Numbered from the stretch's first letter, positions 47,766 to 59,696 are shown. The stretch is 64,000 bases of DNA from Cryptomeria japonica (GCF_030272615.1 NC_081411.1:43643017-43707016); one strand, 5' to 3'. The notes: a model not told the origin generated them from the sequence alone. A program made the numbers and translations.

Positions 47766-49713
47766 TGTAGTCACATAAATCTGTCCACTTAATTAAATGA
47801 ATACTTAGTATTTATTTGATTATTTAACCATCAATTAATAATTAATTAAATTAATATTTAATTAATTCATCTTAACCCTCTTCTCCTATTAATTAAATAA
47901 ATTATTCAATTTATTTGATTTAATTCACTTAACTAAATTCATACCATTAATTAAATAAATAAATCATATTTGTTTAATTAAATCTTCTCTCACATTTAAA
48001 AAAATTAATATTTATTTAAATCCCCCAAAATCCCACCTCTCACATTTAAATAAATTAATATTTATTTAAATCCCCCAAAATCCCACCTCTCACATTTAAA
48101 TAAATAAATCATTTATTTAAATCACCTTTATCCTCCACCCACTTGTATTTTCCTACAAAAGCAAGTTGCACAACTATTTTAAATAAATCATTTATTTAAA
48201 TCACCTTTATCCTCCACCCACTTGCATTTTCCTACAAATGCAAGTTGCACAACTATTTTAAATAAATTATTTATTTAAAATCCTATTTATCCTCACCCAC
48301 TTGAAACCTTTGATGGTTTCCCTTAAAGTCTTCAAACTTGATGGCTTTAAAGTCTTCAAACTTGATGGCTTCCTTCTATAGTCTTCTTAAGCCTTTAATG
48401 GTTTCCCTTAAAGTCTTCAAACTTGATGGCTTTGAAGTCTTCAAACTTAATGTCTTCCCTTAAAGTCTTCAAGCCTTTAATGGTTCCCCTCAAAGTCTTC
48501 AAGCATTTTAATGCTTTATCTTCCTTTTTTTTTATTATTTAAATAAATTAATATTTATTTGAATATTTATCCAAATACAACTTGCACACATTTATTGAAA
48601 TAAATGAATTTTTATTTTAAATAAAATCCTATTTTCCCTCACCCACCAAATCCACTTGCAAAATCCAATCCCCTTCTAGATTCTTCTAACCCCTTCCTAA
48701 TTAGCCTAATCCATCCCCTAATTATTGTCACATTCCTAAGCAAAATAGAGTCACTTCTCAAAGCCTAAAAGTCTTTGATAACCATTAAAGGCTTCCAACC
48801 TTCAACCACTAAATGTCTCAAAGTCTTGGATAACCTTTGAAAGCTTCCAACCTTCAACCACTTAATCCACAAAGTCTTCAAAAACCATTAATGGTTAACC
48901 CAAACCCTCCTACATGGTTAAAACATTTGTTTTGACTCAACCTCTACCCAACCCAAGGGTCTCATCAAGCCTTTTTGACCTTGATTATCTCTTAATCATT
49001 TGCACAAAGGTTTATCCTTGCATTAACTCCTAATCCAGTGGGTAATCCTAATTTAGGCTTGACCCTTACCTTCTAGATAACCATGAGGTCTCCTCAGGCA
49101 TTTAATGCCTCCAACCTCTTCTCTCAACCCAATCTTATGTTGACACTTGTCACCATTTCATTGGTGCAAATTGTGCACATGGATCCCCAACTTTCAAGCT
49201 TGACCCTTGATTAAACCTTTCAATCCTGGCCATCCATTGCTCCATTTTTCCTATAAATAGAGCCCATTCCTTCATAATCCAGATCCTGAAAACTTGTATG
49301 CATTTAGGCTATAGACATTTTTAGAGAGCATTTAGCATAGCATAACTAAAATCTTGTCTTTTTGGTAAAATCAATCATTTTAGCATCAATAGCATAGTAT
49401 TTAGCTTTTCATTTCATATTTGAAGCTTAATATTAAATCTCAATCCTCCATAAGCATCCATAGTGCAAAAAGCTGCTGAGAGCTACACTATTTTGGAACT
49501 TGGAGAGGAGAGGAACAAGGGAGAAGGAACTAAGAGTATGTTAGGAGGTATTTGGAGATGCCTCATCATGTTTGCTTTGATAGTTAAATATGTTTGTAGT
49601 CTCTCTTTTGGTATGCCTTTTTAGATTAGTTTTCGATTGACTAACACTAATGTTTTGTGTGTTTTTGTGTTATTTGATCATAGACTAATCTTGTGCCATT
49701 TAGGAGGGCATCA
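47766..49713 (+). repeat. 3' LTR of the Gypsy element
   Basis: 1948 bp, the same length as the 5' LTR and without a visible difference, including the run of nine T near 48530. It is followed by the target duplication CAAAC. Confidence 0.97.
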
Positions 49714-49718
49714 CAAAC

Positions 49719-50227
49719 AAATAACCATAAATATGCATCTTATCACTATTTTTTGGGATCAAACTATTAAACAATCACAATATTGTTGACAAAAACTAAT
49801 AAGAACAACAATTCAATTATTTGAAATCATGCAAAAACAAAAAGTTCACTTACTTCTATGTATAAAACAGTGATAGAAGTGTAGACACAGTTCTAGTGGG
49901 GCCTTCAACGACCTCAAAAAATTCTTTTGAGGCCGTTGAGGCTCTTGGGCAGCTAAAACTATGTCTATAGACCGCGTACGTGTAGTTAGTCCATAAAATG
50001 TTGACAAGCCCAACGGTATTCTTTTTTCCCATTCTGGACCAATAAGTAGCGCGTACACGCTCCTAAACCTAAAAAATGTTATCGCATGGTAACAAATAAT
50101 GGGCTCAGTAAAAGTAATAAGTACCGCATACGCACTCCTTTTCCTTAAAAAAGTAATGGCAAGGCAGTGAACTCATAGTTTCAGTACCCTGTACGCTTTA
50201 TTGGTAGTAGAAAAGATGTGAATGAAA
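49719..50227. other. Giant transposon sequence with internal GCGTACGC-type motifs
   Basis: DNA transposon sequence resumes after the Gypsy element. The phrase CACTTACTTCTAT near 49848, followed by GAAGTGTAGACAC and AGTGGGG, resembles 59663-59705. From 49972 to 50200 there are four to five words such as ACCGCGTACGTG, AGCGCGTACACGCTCC and ACCGCATACGCACTCC, related to the subterminal clusters at both ends. No coding frame is convincing. Confidence 0.6.
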
Positions 50228-50234
50228 AGGGAGG

Positions 50235-50265
<31 letters not shown>

Positions 50266-50432
50266 GGGGGAGAGTAGGGTGGAGGAGAGAGGAGGGGGGC
50301 GGAAGGGAAGGAGGGAGGGAGAGAAGAGGGGGGAGGGTGGGAGAGAAGAAGGGGTATGGAGGAAGGGAGAGGGAGAGTAGGGAGGAGGGAGGGAGAGGGA
50401 GAGAGAGGGAGAGGGGGGAGGGAGAGGGAGAG

Positions 50433-50487
<55 letters not shown>

Positions 50488-50668
50488 GGGGGAGGGAAGG
50501 TAGAGAGAGGGAGAGAGGTAGAGGGAGGGAGAGAGGAAGAGAAGAGGGGGGAGGGAAGGAGGGAGAGGGAGAGAGAGGGAGATGGAGAGGGGGGAGAGGG
50601 GAGAGAGGTAGAGGGAGGGAGAGAGGGAGAGAAGAGGGGGGAGGGAAGGAGGGAGAGGGAGAGAGAGG

Positions 50669-50709
<41 letters not shown>

Positions 50710-50837
50710 AAGGAGAGGGGGAGAGAGGGAGAGAGAGAGAGAGGGGGGAGGGAAGGTAGAGAAAGGGAGAGAGGTCGAGGGAGGGAGATAGGGAGAGAAG
50801 AGGGGGGAGGGTGGGAGAGAAGAAGGGGTATGGAGGA

Positions 50838-50871
<34 letters not shown>

Positions 50872-51227
50872 AGAGGTAGAGGGAGAGAAGAGGGGGGAGG
50901 GAAGGAGGGAAGGAGGGAAGGAGGGAGAGAGAGAGAGAGAGAGGGAGAGGGAGAGAGAGAGGGGAGGAGGGAGAGGGAGAGAGAGGAAGAGAGAGAGAGG
51001 GGGGAGGGAAGGTAGAGAGAGGGAGAGAGGTAGAGGGAGGGAGAGAGGGAGAGAAGAGGGGGGAGGGTGGGAGAGAAGAGGGGGGATGGAGGAAGAGAGG
51101 GAGAGGGAGAGAGAGAGAGAGAGGGAGAGGGGGAAAAGGTAGAGGGAGGGAGAGAGGGAGAGAAGAGGGGGGAGGGAAGGAGAGAGAGGGACAGAGAGAG
51201 GGAGAGGGACAGAGGGACAGAGAGAGG

Positions 51228-51263
<36 letters not shown>

Positions 51264-51405
51264 AGGAAAGAGAGGGAGAGAGGGGGAGGGAGAGAGAGAG
51301 AGGGGGGAGGGAAGGAAGAGGGAGAGAGAGAGAGGGAGAGGGAGGGAGAGAGGGAGGGAAGAGGGGGGAGAGTGGGAGAGAAGAAGGGGTATGGAGGAAG
51401 GGAGG

Positions 51406-51436
<31 letters not shown>

Positions 51437-51745
51437 GGGGGAGAGTAGGGGGGAGGGAGAGAGGAGGGGTGTGGAAGGGAAGGAGGGAGAGAAGAGGGGA
51501 GAGGGTGGGAGAGAAGAAGGGGTATGGAGGAAGGGAGAGGGGGAGTAGGGGGAGGGAGAGGAGAGGGGAGAGGGAGAGAGAGGGGGGGAGGGAGAGGGAG
51601 AGTGAGGGAGAGGGAGAGAGAGAGGGAAGGAGAGAGGGAGAGAGAGGGAGAGAGAGATAGAGGGGGGAGGGAAGGTAGAGAGAGGGAGAGAGGTAGAGGG
51701 AAGGAGAGAGGGAGAGAAGAGGGGGGAGGGAAGGAGGGAGAGGGA
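50228..51745 (+). repeat. Long purine tract, GA/GGGA-rich low-complexity repeat
   Basis: About 1.5 kb almost wholly of purines on the plus strand, made of GAGA, GGGAGAGA and GGAGGGAA units. Higher-order repeats such as GGGAGAGAAGAAGGGGTATGG recur near 50339, 50813, 51375 and 51510. Long open frames on both strands (Ser/Pro/Leu or Arg/Glu/Gly) are an artefact of this composition. Mirror-symmetric purine tracts can form triplex DNA. Confidence 0.95.
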
Positions 51746-52046
51746 GAGAGAAAGGAAATAGGACACCATATTATCGATCTCGAATGTGACTATAGGAATT
51801 ACAAAAGAAGATAAAGAGGGAAGGAGAGAAGAAGAGAAAGAGGGATGGGGTATGGTTGAAGGGAGAAGGGGAGAGAGAAAAAGAGAGAGGGATAGGGTAT
51901 GGAGGAAGGGAGAAGGGGAGAGAGAGAGAGAGAGGGAGAGAAGGAGGAGGGGGGACGGAGGGAGAGGAAGAGATATCGAATCCGGGACACAATATGACCC
52001 TTAGAACACAATATGACCCCTAACAACATCTAAGGGGTCATAAGGT
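51746..52046. repeat. Second GA-rich block and start of a GGGGTCAT minisatellite
   Basis: Between 51760 and 51790 the phrase GATCTCGAATGTGACTATAG occurs; a near copy is at 59161. A GA-rich block follows (51800-51975) with AGAGGGATGGGGTATGG units, also seen near 59730. From 51985 come AACACAATATGACCCCTAAC and AAGGGGTCATAAGGTGTC words, which continue on the other side of the Copia element. Confidence 0.7.
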
Positions 52047-52051
52047 GTCCT

Positions 52052-53105
52052 TGTTGGTATTTTGATATGGTTTTGTCATTAATGTCAACACCTACTAAAA
52101 CTCTAAGCACTCTGGAGATCCAGCAACATTCACCGGCAAGCAAGTGACTTTTGCACAGTCACTGGTATATGGTACACCAACAGGAAATAATGATCACCAG
52201 CACTTGGAATGACTTGGAAAACACTTGGTAATGTTGAAGACATTGTTTGGACATCTTATCTTGGAGAATTGTTTATTGGCATATTCGTATTTGCATATTT
52301 GCTGTTACCGACAAATAGGTCTAGGGTTACACCGGCAGGTTTATCTTTTCTAGATCAACATGGCACGCTATGGAGATGATTAATTATTGTTGTAAATGCA
52401 TTAAGCTGACATGTTCAAACGGTTATTGCATCGGATATTTGTTTTGTTCATAAAATATTTTATTGTAATATCTTGTAGAGCCGACCTACTAAAATTGGTC
52501 TTAGGTTATGGTATAAATACAAGGTCTTAATTCTGAGATCGAAGTGGGAATGCGAAAAAGGTTTTGTGCGAAGGTATATGCGAGATTAAGCAGAGCTACA
52601 CATGCAGACATCATTTGAAGATGAAGCTAGGTTTTTGTGAAAGCATATCAGAAGTACACCGGTACTGAATCCAACATATGAAGATGCTATTTTGAGCAAT
52701 ACATTATTATTGGATTTAACCATCCAACTGTAAGTCAGTGTGACTTCCCTTATGTGTTTGAGCAGTGAGCTCTAGGCGCTTGGCCTTTCTGCATGTGCAA
52801 ACCCCATTTATGTACACTTACTATCTGCAGTAGTATCATTTGATTGTGGGTAAGGTTTCCCACTATGGTTTTTCTCCTTACAGGGTTTCCACGTACAAAT
52901 ATTGGTGTTATGTGTTGTAGATGACTTTGTCTTTTAATTTCATGCATTAATCTTCACCGGTATTGCATTTATTAGTTAATTCTGTCCATCGATATAATAG
53001 ACCGTCTCACCCGTATTAAGCAGTAAATTGATTAAATTGTTTTTGGTTAGTATTATTAAGACAACTGATTCACCCCCCCCTCTCAATTGTCCCTGGGACC
53101 CAACA
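52052..53105 (+). repeat. 5' LTR of the Copia element
   Basis: 1054 bp, TG...CA ends, with a short C-run near 53071. A candidate TATA word GTATAAATAC lies near 52511. Confidence 0.95.
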
Positions 53106-53107
53106 AT

Positions 53108-53123
53108 TGGTATCAGAGCTTAG
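53108..53123 (+). promoter_or_regulatory. Primer binding site (tRNA-iMet) of the Copia element
   Basis: TGGTATCAGAGCTTAG begins two bases after the LTR end, the standard initiator-tRNA site of plant Copia elements. Confidence 0.92.
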
Positions 53124-53161
53124 TCCTTTTTTGCAAAAGTTTAACAACTTGAGGAGATCCA

Positions 53162-56100
53162 ATGTCTACTAACTATTTCAGGAAGGACAGTCCTAAACTT
53201 GATGGAACCAACTATGGCATATGGAAGATCGGGATGGAGACACATCTGAATTGCATTGGAAAGGACATTTGGGATGTAACAAAGAATGGATATACTGCTC
53301 CTACTCAAAGTCAGCCTAATCCACTGAATCTTACTAAGGATGAAGAAAATGATTGCAAGGCAAGAGAAGCACTCTTAAGTGCTCTATCAGATCAACAAAT
53401 CTTGGGATTATCAGATAGGTCTACTGCTAAAGCTATCTGGGATCACTTGGAAACACTGAATGAAGGAGATTCCACAGTTAAGATTGCAAAACTTGAAAGC
53501 TTCCGGGTCAAGTATGAAAGTCTGAAAATGGAAGAGGATGAAAGAATTTCTTCTTTTATGGAAAGAGTAAATGAAATTGTTTTGGGTATTAAATGTTATG
53601 GAGGAACCTTAAGTGAAGATGAAATTGTTTCAAAAGTTTTAAGAGGATTGCCACCAGCATATAAAATGAAGGTTATTGCAATAAATGAAGTTAGAACAAT
53701 GCCTAACACTTCAGTAACTAGGGATACATTGATTGGAAAACTATCAGCCTTTGAAATTGAGGAATTTGGTCCTGCTACTACTATAAAAACAAATTTAGCT
53801 TTTAAAGCATCAACATCATCTACACCATCATTTGACAAATCTGATTGGAAAGCCTTTTATGCAAAAGAACTTGAAGAAAGCAGAAGAGAAAATGAAGAAC
53901 TTGAACAACTTGAAGCACTATTTGCAAGAAAAATGCCTAGAGGTCCAGTTGGAAGTAAGTATGAAGGTAAAGCACCCTTTAAATGTTTTAATTGCAATAA
54001 TTTTGGTCATATGGCTTCAAGATACCCTGATAGACATGCTAGGTTAAGAGAAGAAGCTAGAAGGACATACAAGCCTAACCCTGAATATCAGAGATACAAA
54101 TTCAAGAAGAATAAGGACAAATCTTGTTATGTTGCTGATGAAGGAGTGACTGATGATTCTGATGAGGATCCAACAAACAATGGATGGTTTTTTGTTGCTA
54201 TAACAGAAGATCAACCGGCACCTGCAGAGCAACCTATAGAACAGGCCTTGGCTCCTAGAATTGAAACTAAGGATGAATGGATCATTGATTCTGGATGCTC
54301 ACATCACATGACTAGTGACAAAAGTAAATTCTAAACTTTTCAGGAGTACAATGGAGGTCTAGTAAGATTTGGAGATGACAAAGCTTGTTCAATCAAAGGT
54401 AAGGGTTCAATATCTCTTGATGGTAAGCATAACACTGACAATGTTTACTATGTTGAAGGATTAAAGCATAATCTTTTGAGTGTTGGTCAATTAGTTAAGA
54501 AAGGATTTCAGTTACAATTTAAGAATGGTAAATGCAAAATAATGAATAGAACTGGTTTAGAAATTGCAACTAGTAATCAGACTAGAGGTAATATCTTTCA
54601 TTTGAATAACAGTGAAAAGACATGCTTGATTGCACATATTGATGAAAGTTGATTATGGCATAAGAGACTCTGTCATGTAAATTTTGATTGCATGGTAAAG
54701 ATCAGTACTACTAAGGCAGTTAGAGATTTACCTAAAATTGTCAAACCTCACAACACAGTATGTAAGGAATGTCAATTTGGAAAACAGGCTAGAGCTAGTT
54801 TCAAAAGTATTCCTGAAAAATAAAATAATGCTCTTGATTTAATTCATACTGATTTATGTGGTCCAGCTAGAACTAAACGTTTGCAAGGTGATAGATACTT
54901 CATGCTAATCATTGATGACTACTCTAGAATGTGTTGGGTTACTTTTCTCAGAGAAAAATTAGAAGCGCTTGGAAAGTTCAAATTATTCAAAGCAATGGTT
55001 GAAAATGAAACCGGTAAGAAAATCAAATGTTTAAGATCAGATCAAGGAGGTGAGTTTACATCTAAGGAATTTAATACGTACTGTGAAGTGAATAGAATTA
55101 GAAGACAGCCATCAGCACCTCAAACACCACAACATAATGGAGTTGTAGAAAGAAAGAACAGAACTATCTTGGATGCAGTAAGAAGTATGTTGTCTAAATC
55201 AAATCTACCACATGTATATTGGAGAGAAGCAATAAGTACAGTAGTCTATACATTCAACAAAGTTCACATCAAAGGTGAAGCCGGTAAGACCCCTCATGAA
55301 CTATGGTTTGGTATTACTCCTACTCTTAAATATTTTAGAATTTTTGGAAGTAAATGTTATATTAGAAGAGATGAGTACATTGGGAAATTTGATCCTAGAA
55401 GTGATGAAGGAATATTTTTAGGTTATTCATCTAAGAGTAAAGCATATAAATGTTTTAACAAGAGATTGCAGAAAATTGTTGAAAGCACAAATGTAAAGAT
55501 TGATGAACAATTCAGAGGAACTTCAAGGTATATGGATTATGAACTGGCAACAGAAATTCTGACAAATGAACCTACACGGAATCCACCGGTACAGAGTGAA
55601 GATCTAGTTACACCGGTATCATCTAAAAATTCCACAGTGACTGACGAACAACAGCAAACAAAGACACCCCAGTATGTAAGATTGAATCATTCTGAAGATC
55701 AGATAATAGGAAACAAATATAGAGGAGCTATGACAAGAGGAAGATTGGTAAATGAAGAGGTATGTCTTATTTCTCAAATTGAACCATCATCAATTAATGA
55801 GGCATGTGAAGATAAATTTTGGATTAAAGCTATGGAAGAAGAATTAGAACAGATTGAAAAGAATGACACATGGACATTAGTTCCCCGGCCTAAAGATAAA
55901 AATGTTATTGGAACCAAATGGGTATTTAGAAACAAACTTAATGAAAATGGTGAAGTAATCAAAAACAAAGCAAGACTAGTGTGTAAGGGATATTCTCAGA
56001 AAGAAGGAATTGATTACAATGAAACCTTTGCACCGGTAGCCAAAATTGAGGCAGTTAGATTATTCTTGGCTTTTGCAACTCATAAGAACTATAAAGTATA

Positions 56101-57316
56101 TCAGATGGATATTAAATGTGCATTTTTGAATGGAATTCTTGAAGAAGAAGTTTACATTGAACAACCTAATAGATTTTCTTTGACAGAAGACAAAGATATG
56201 GTTTCCAGGTTAAGGAAAGCTTTATATGGGTTAAAGCAAGCTCGAAGAGCTTGGTATGCAAGATTAGATAAGTATCTTTTGAAGATTGGTTTCTCTAAAG
56301 GAAATGCAAATAGTAATTTATACTATAAAATAACTAATGATGACATCTTGGTTATAGAAGTTTTTGTTGATGATATAATATTTGGAGGAGAAGATGGATT
56401 ATGTAAGGATTTTGCTATCAAAATGCAACAAGAATTTGAAATGTCTATGATTGGAGAAGTAAAATTCTTTTTAGGATTGCAAATCTCACAAACTAACAAA
56501 GGTATATTCTTGAGTCAATCAAAATACTTAAAAGAGATACTAAAGAAATTTGGGATGGAGAACTCTAAACCGGTAAGCACACCTATGACTACAAATGACA
56601 AATTATCACTAAGGGATGAATCAACACCTGTTAATCCAACTTGGTACAAATCTATGATAGGAGGTTTACTATATTTAACACAAACAAGACCAGATATTAT
56701 GAATGCAATATGTATTGTTTCAAGATTTCAAAGTAATCCTAGAGAAAATCATGAATCAACAGTAAAAAGGATTTTCCGGTACTTACAAGGCACTACAAAT
56801 CTTGGCTTATGGTATCCTAGAGATGAAAACTTTGAATTATGTGCATACACAGATGCAAATTGGGCAGGAGATGTAGATGACAGGAAAAGAACCACCGGCG
56901 GAGCATTTTTCCTTGGAAGCAGATTAATTTCTTGGTTAAGTAAGAAACAGAGTTGTATATCTTTATCAACAGTAGAATCAGAATATGTTGCAGCAGCAAC
57001 AAATTGTACACAAGTATTATGGCTTAAACAAATGTTAAAAGACATAAAGGTAAATTGCAAGGAACCTATAACTATCTACTGTGATAACACTGCAGCAATT
57101 GACATATCAAAGAATCTGGTACAACATTCTAAAACTAAACATGTTTCTATCAAACTGAACTTTCTGAAAGAAAATGTTGAAGCAAAAATAGTCAAAATGG
57201 TTTATGTGAATACTAAAGAGCAAATTGCAGATATTTTCACTAAACCCCTACCTAAGGAGACTTTTGAGTATCTAAGAGATCAGTTTGGGGTCATACCCCC
57301 ACCGGTAGACACTTAG
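53162..57316 (+). pseudogene. Gag-pol polyprotein of the Copia element, three in-frame stops
   Basis: A single frame of 1385 codons with stops at 54332, 54650 and 54821 and no frameshift. Gag (53162 to about 54200) opens MSTNYFRKDSPKLDGTNYG. Its zinc knuckle is CFNCNNFGHMASRY, with Tyr in place of the last Cys. Protease keeps WIIDSGCSHHM (about 54278). Integrase begins with a finger near 54655 (LWHKRLCHVN ... CKECQFGKQ). Its catalytic domain has [21 protein letters not shown] and [11 protein letters not shown], so all three acidic residues are present. RT starts near 55800, with [14 protein letters not shown] and the active site FVDDIIFGG. RNase H has [28 protein letters not shown] and CDNTAAI. 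The wording [19 protein letters not shown] fits the Sirevirus/Maximus branch. It is inactive as read. Confidence 0.93.
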
Positions 57317-57394
57317 ACAGTTGATGATTGTCATCAACCAGTAGAACAAATAGAAGAAATCTTTTACTCTGGCTTTGATGAGGAAGCTACTTCT

Positions 57395-57690
57395 CAGGGG
57401 GAGTAGTTGGTATATTGTAAATTGGTTGGTATTTTGTATACTGTCTTTGTAACTTTGGCATTTGATGTCAAAGGGGGAGAGATATCTATTGGAAAAACAT
57501 AGAAAAACACATTTATACATTATCTTTTGGGAAAAGATTGGTACAAAAAAACATAAAGAAACTCATATTACTCTCAGGGGGAGAGATTATTACTTTGGGG
57601 AGATTATTGGTTTTTATATTTGGCATTTCTATTTTTGGCACTTTGATGGTTTTTCCATCTTGTGTTGCCATCAATGCCAAAGGGGGAGAT
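57395..57690 (+). promoter_or_regulatory. Four polypurine tracts before the Copia 3' LTR
   Basis: GGGGGAG words at about 57397, 57473, 57577 and 57682. Several are followed by degraded LTR-like starts such as AGTTGGTAT or AGATATCT. The last one (AAAGGGGGAGAT) adjoins the 3' LTR and is the working tract. The repeats look like serial local duplications of the tract and LTR edge. Confidence 0.75.
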
Positions 57691-58752
57691 TGTTGGTATT
57701 TTGGTATGGTTTTGTCATTGATGTCAACACCTACTAAAACTCTAAGCACTCTGAAGATCCAACAACATTCACTGGCAAGCAAGTGACTTTTGCACAGTCA
57801 CTGGTATATGGTACACCGGCAGGAAATAATGATCATCGGCACTTGGAATGACTTGGAAAACACTTGGTAATGTTGAAGACATTGTTTGGACATCTTATCT
57901 TGGAGAATTGTTTATTGGCATATTCGTATTTGCATATTTGTTGTTACCGGCAAATAGGTCCAGGGTTACACTGGTAGGTTTATCTTTTCCAGATCAACAT
58001 GGCACGCTATGGAGATGATTAATTATTGTTGTAAATGCATTAAGCTGACATGTTCAATCGGTTATTACATCAGATATTTGTTTTGTTCATAAAATATTTT
58101 ATTGTAATATCTTGTAGAGCCAACCTACTAAAATTGGTCTTAGGTTATGGTATAAATACAAGGTCTTAATTGTAAGATCGAAGTGGGAATGCAAAAAAGG
58201 TTTTGCATGAAGGTATATACGAGATTAAGCAGAGCTACACACACAGACATCATTTGAAGATGAAGCTAGGTTTTTTGTGAAAGCATATCAGAACTACACT
58301 GGTACTGAATCCAACATATGAAGATGCTATTTTGAGTAGTAAATTATTATTGGATTTAACCATCCAACTGTAAGTCAGTGTGACTTCCCTTATGTGTTTG
58401 AGCAGTGAGCTCTAGGCGCTTGGCCTTTTTGCACGTGCAGACCCCATTTATGTACACTTACTATCTGCAGTAGTATCATCTAATTGTGGGTAAGGTTTCC
58501 CACCATGGTTTTTCCCCTTATAGGGTTTCCACGTACAAATATTGGTGTTATCTGTTGCGGATGACTTTGTCTTTTAATTTCATGCATTAATCTTCACCGG
58601 TATTGCATTTATCAGTTAATTATATCCACCGATATAACAGACTGTCTCACCGGTATTAAGCAGTAAATTGATTAAATTGTTTTTTGTTAGTATTATCAAG
58701 ACAACTGATTCACCCCCCCCCCCCCCCTCTCAGTTGTCCCCAGGACCCAACA
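57691..58752 (+). repeat. 3' LTR of the Copia element
   Basis: 1062 bp. It is longer than the 5' LTR mainly because of a C-run of about 16 near 58712-58727. Confidence 0.95.
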
Positions 58753-58985
58753 GTCCTAAGGGGTCATATGACACTATATTATCCCTTAGCACACCATAGG
58801 ACCTATAACGACACCAAATGGTGTCCTAAGGGGTCATATAACACCACAGGACCCTTTAGAATACCATATGGTGTTGTTATGGGTCATTGGTGTCCCGAGA
58901 GGTCTTAAGGGGTCATGGGACACCATATGACCTCTTAGGAAACAATACGACCTCTAATGACACCTAAGGGGTCATATGGTGGGCT
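58753..58985. repeat. AAGGGGTCAT minisatellite, right part
   Basis: The words AAGGGGTCATATGACACC and their reverse complements (GGTGTCCTAAGGGGTCAT, ACCATATGACC) alternate, giving an irregular palindromic minisatellite. The left part is at 51985-52051. The Copia element inserted between the two and duplicated GTCCT, a word of the repeat itself. Confidence 0.8.
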
Positions 58986-59696
58986 AATAAAATGATATAT
59001 TAAATTTAAAGTTATGAATAGAATATCATACAATGAGACTCCAAGCGACCAAACAAGGAGGCTTCGCTAAAAAGCAAGTGTAAGAGCTTGACCTAACCCT
59101 AAGACTACTGCCTAAGTTCTAAAACATATGATGCTATTAAATTTGCAAGGTTATAAGACTGATCTCGATTGTGACTATAGGAATTACACACTTGATTTCT
59201 TTCATGGGTATGTACCATTCCAAGTTGTTTGACAAGTGATGATCATCATATACTACCACTGCCATGCATACAACAAACTTTAATTTCTTTAGGTGACAGG
59301 TGTTGTGTAACAACATGGGAACTCTTGCATACCCACCACTATCATTCTACGGGACATCATCTATGTTACTCTCCCTCTTTCTCTTCCTACCTATTGTTTC
59401 CTTCTAAAAAACATATTGCAGGTACTCTGACTCATCATGTTGCTTTGTTGACACTATTTTCCACATCTACTCTACTCATTAAAAACACATTCGAGAAGAA
59501 TATTGTTGTAGGTTTCCTTGTTTGTCACAGTAATACACCCGTTGTTCAATTTCAAACCCTATTCCTCATATTCAATATACACACACAAATCCATCAGTCA
59601 ATTTTCTTAGGAGAGCATACATGATAAAAATCAAAGAGAAAGTTGCAGACAAGAAATAAATTCACTTACTTCTATAGAAGTGCAGACATAGTTGCA
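58986..59696. other. Giant transposon interior, non-coding
   Basis: Contains GATCTCGATTGTGACTATAG near 59161, a copy of the phrase at 51775. An open frame at 59229-59624 carries no motif. The stretch ends with CACTTACTTCTATAGAAGTG (59663), which matches 49848. Confidence 0.45.

Larger units (their letters stand above)
33314..49713 (+). mobile_element. Full-length Ty3/Gypsy retrotransposon, Tat-type, 16.4 kb
   Basis: Two 1948-bp LTRs (33314-35261 and 47766-49713) begin TGTAGTCACAT and end GGGCATCA; I found no difference between them by eye. The 5-bp target duplication CAAAC (33309-33313 and 49714-49718) is perfect. Inside are a primer-site candidate, a 2.7-kb leader, a gag-pol frame (37980-45281), a 2.5-kb non-coding tail rich in CAAAAACATTC repeats, and a purine tract. 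The domain order PR-RT-RNH-aRNH-IN, the worn first RNase H, the extra archaeal-type RNase H and the large size point to the Tat/Ogre branch. The element lies about 70 bp upstream of the transposase start codon of the host DNA transposon. Confidence 0.95.
52052..58752 (+). mobile_element. Full-length Ty1/Copia retrotransposon, Sirevirus-like, 6.7 kb
   Basis: LTRs at 52052-53105 (1054 bp) and 57691-58752 (1062 bp) begin TGTTGGTATTTTG and end GACCCAACA. The target duplication GTCCT (52047-52051 and 58753-58757) is perfect. A tRNA-iMet primer site follows the 5' LTR. Gag-pol is in one frame (53162-57316) with three stops. Four purine tracts with GGGGGAG stand between pol and the 3' LTR; multiple purine tracts are a hallmark of Sireviruses. 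By eye the first 390 bp of the LTRs differ at about 18 positions, nearly all transitions, so this insertion is older than the Gypsy element. Confidence 0.95.

Noticed and set aside
50198-51769. 523-codon minus-strand open frame, rich in Ser, Pro and Leu
   Set aside because: It is the translation of a GA/CT low-complexity tract. Other frames on both strands are equally open and composition alone explains it.
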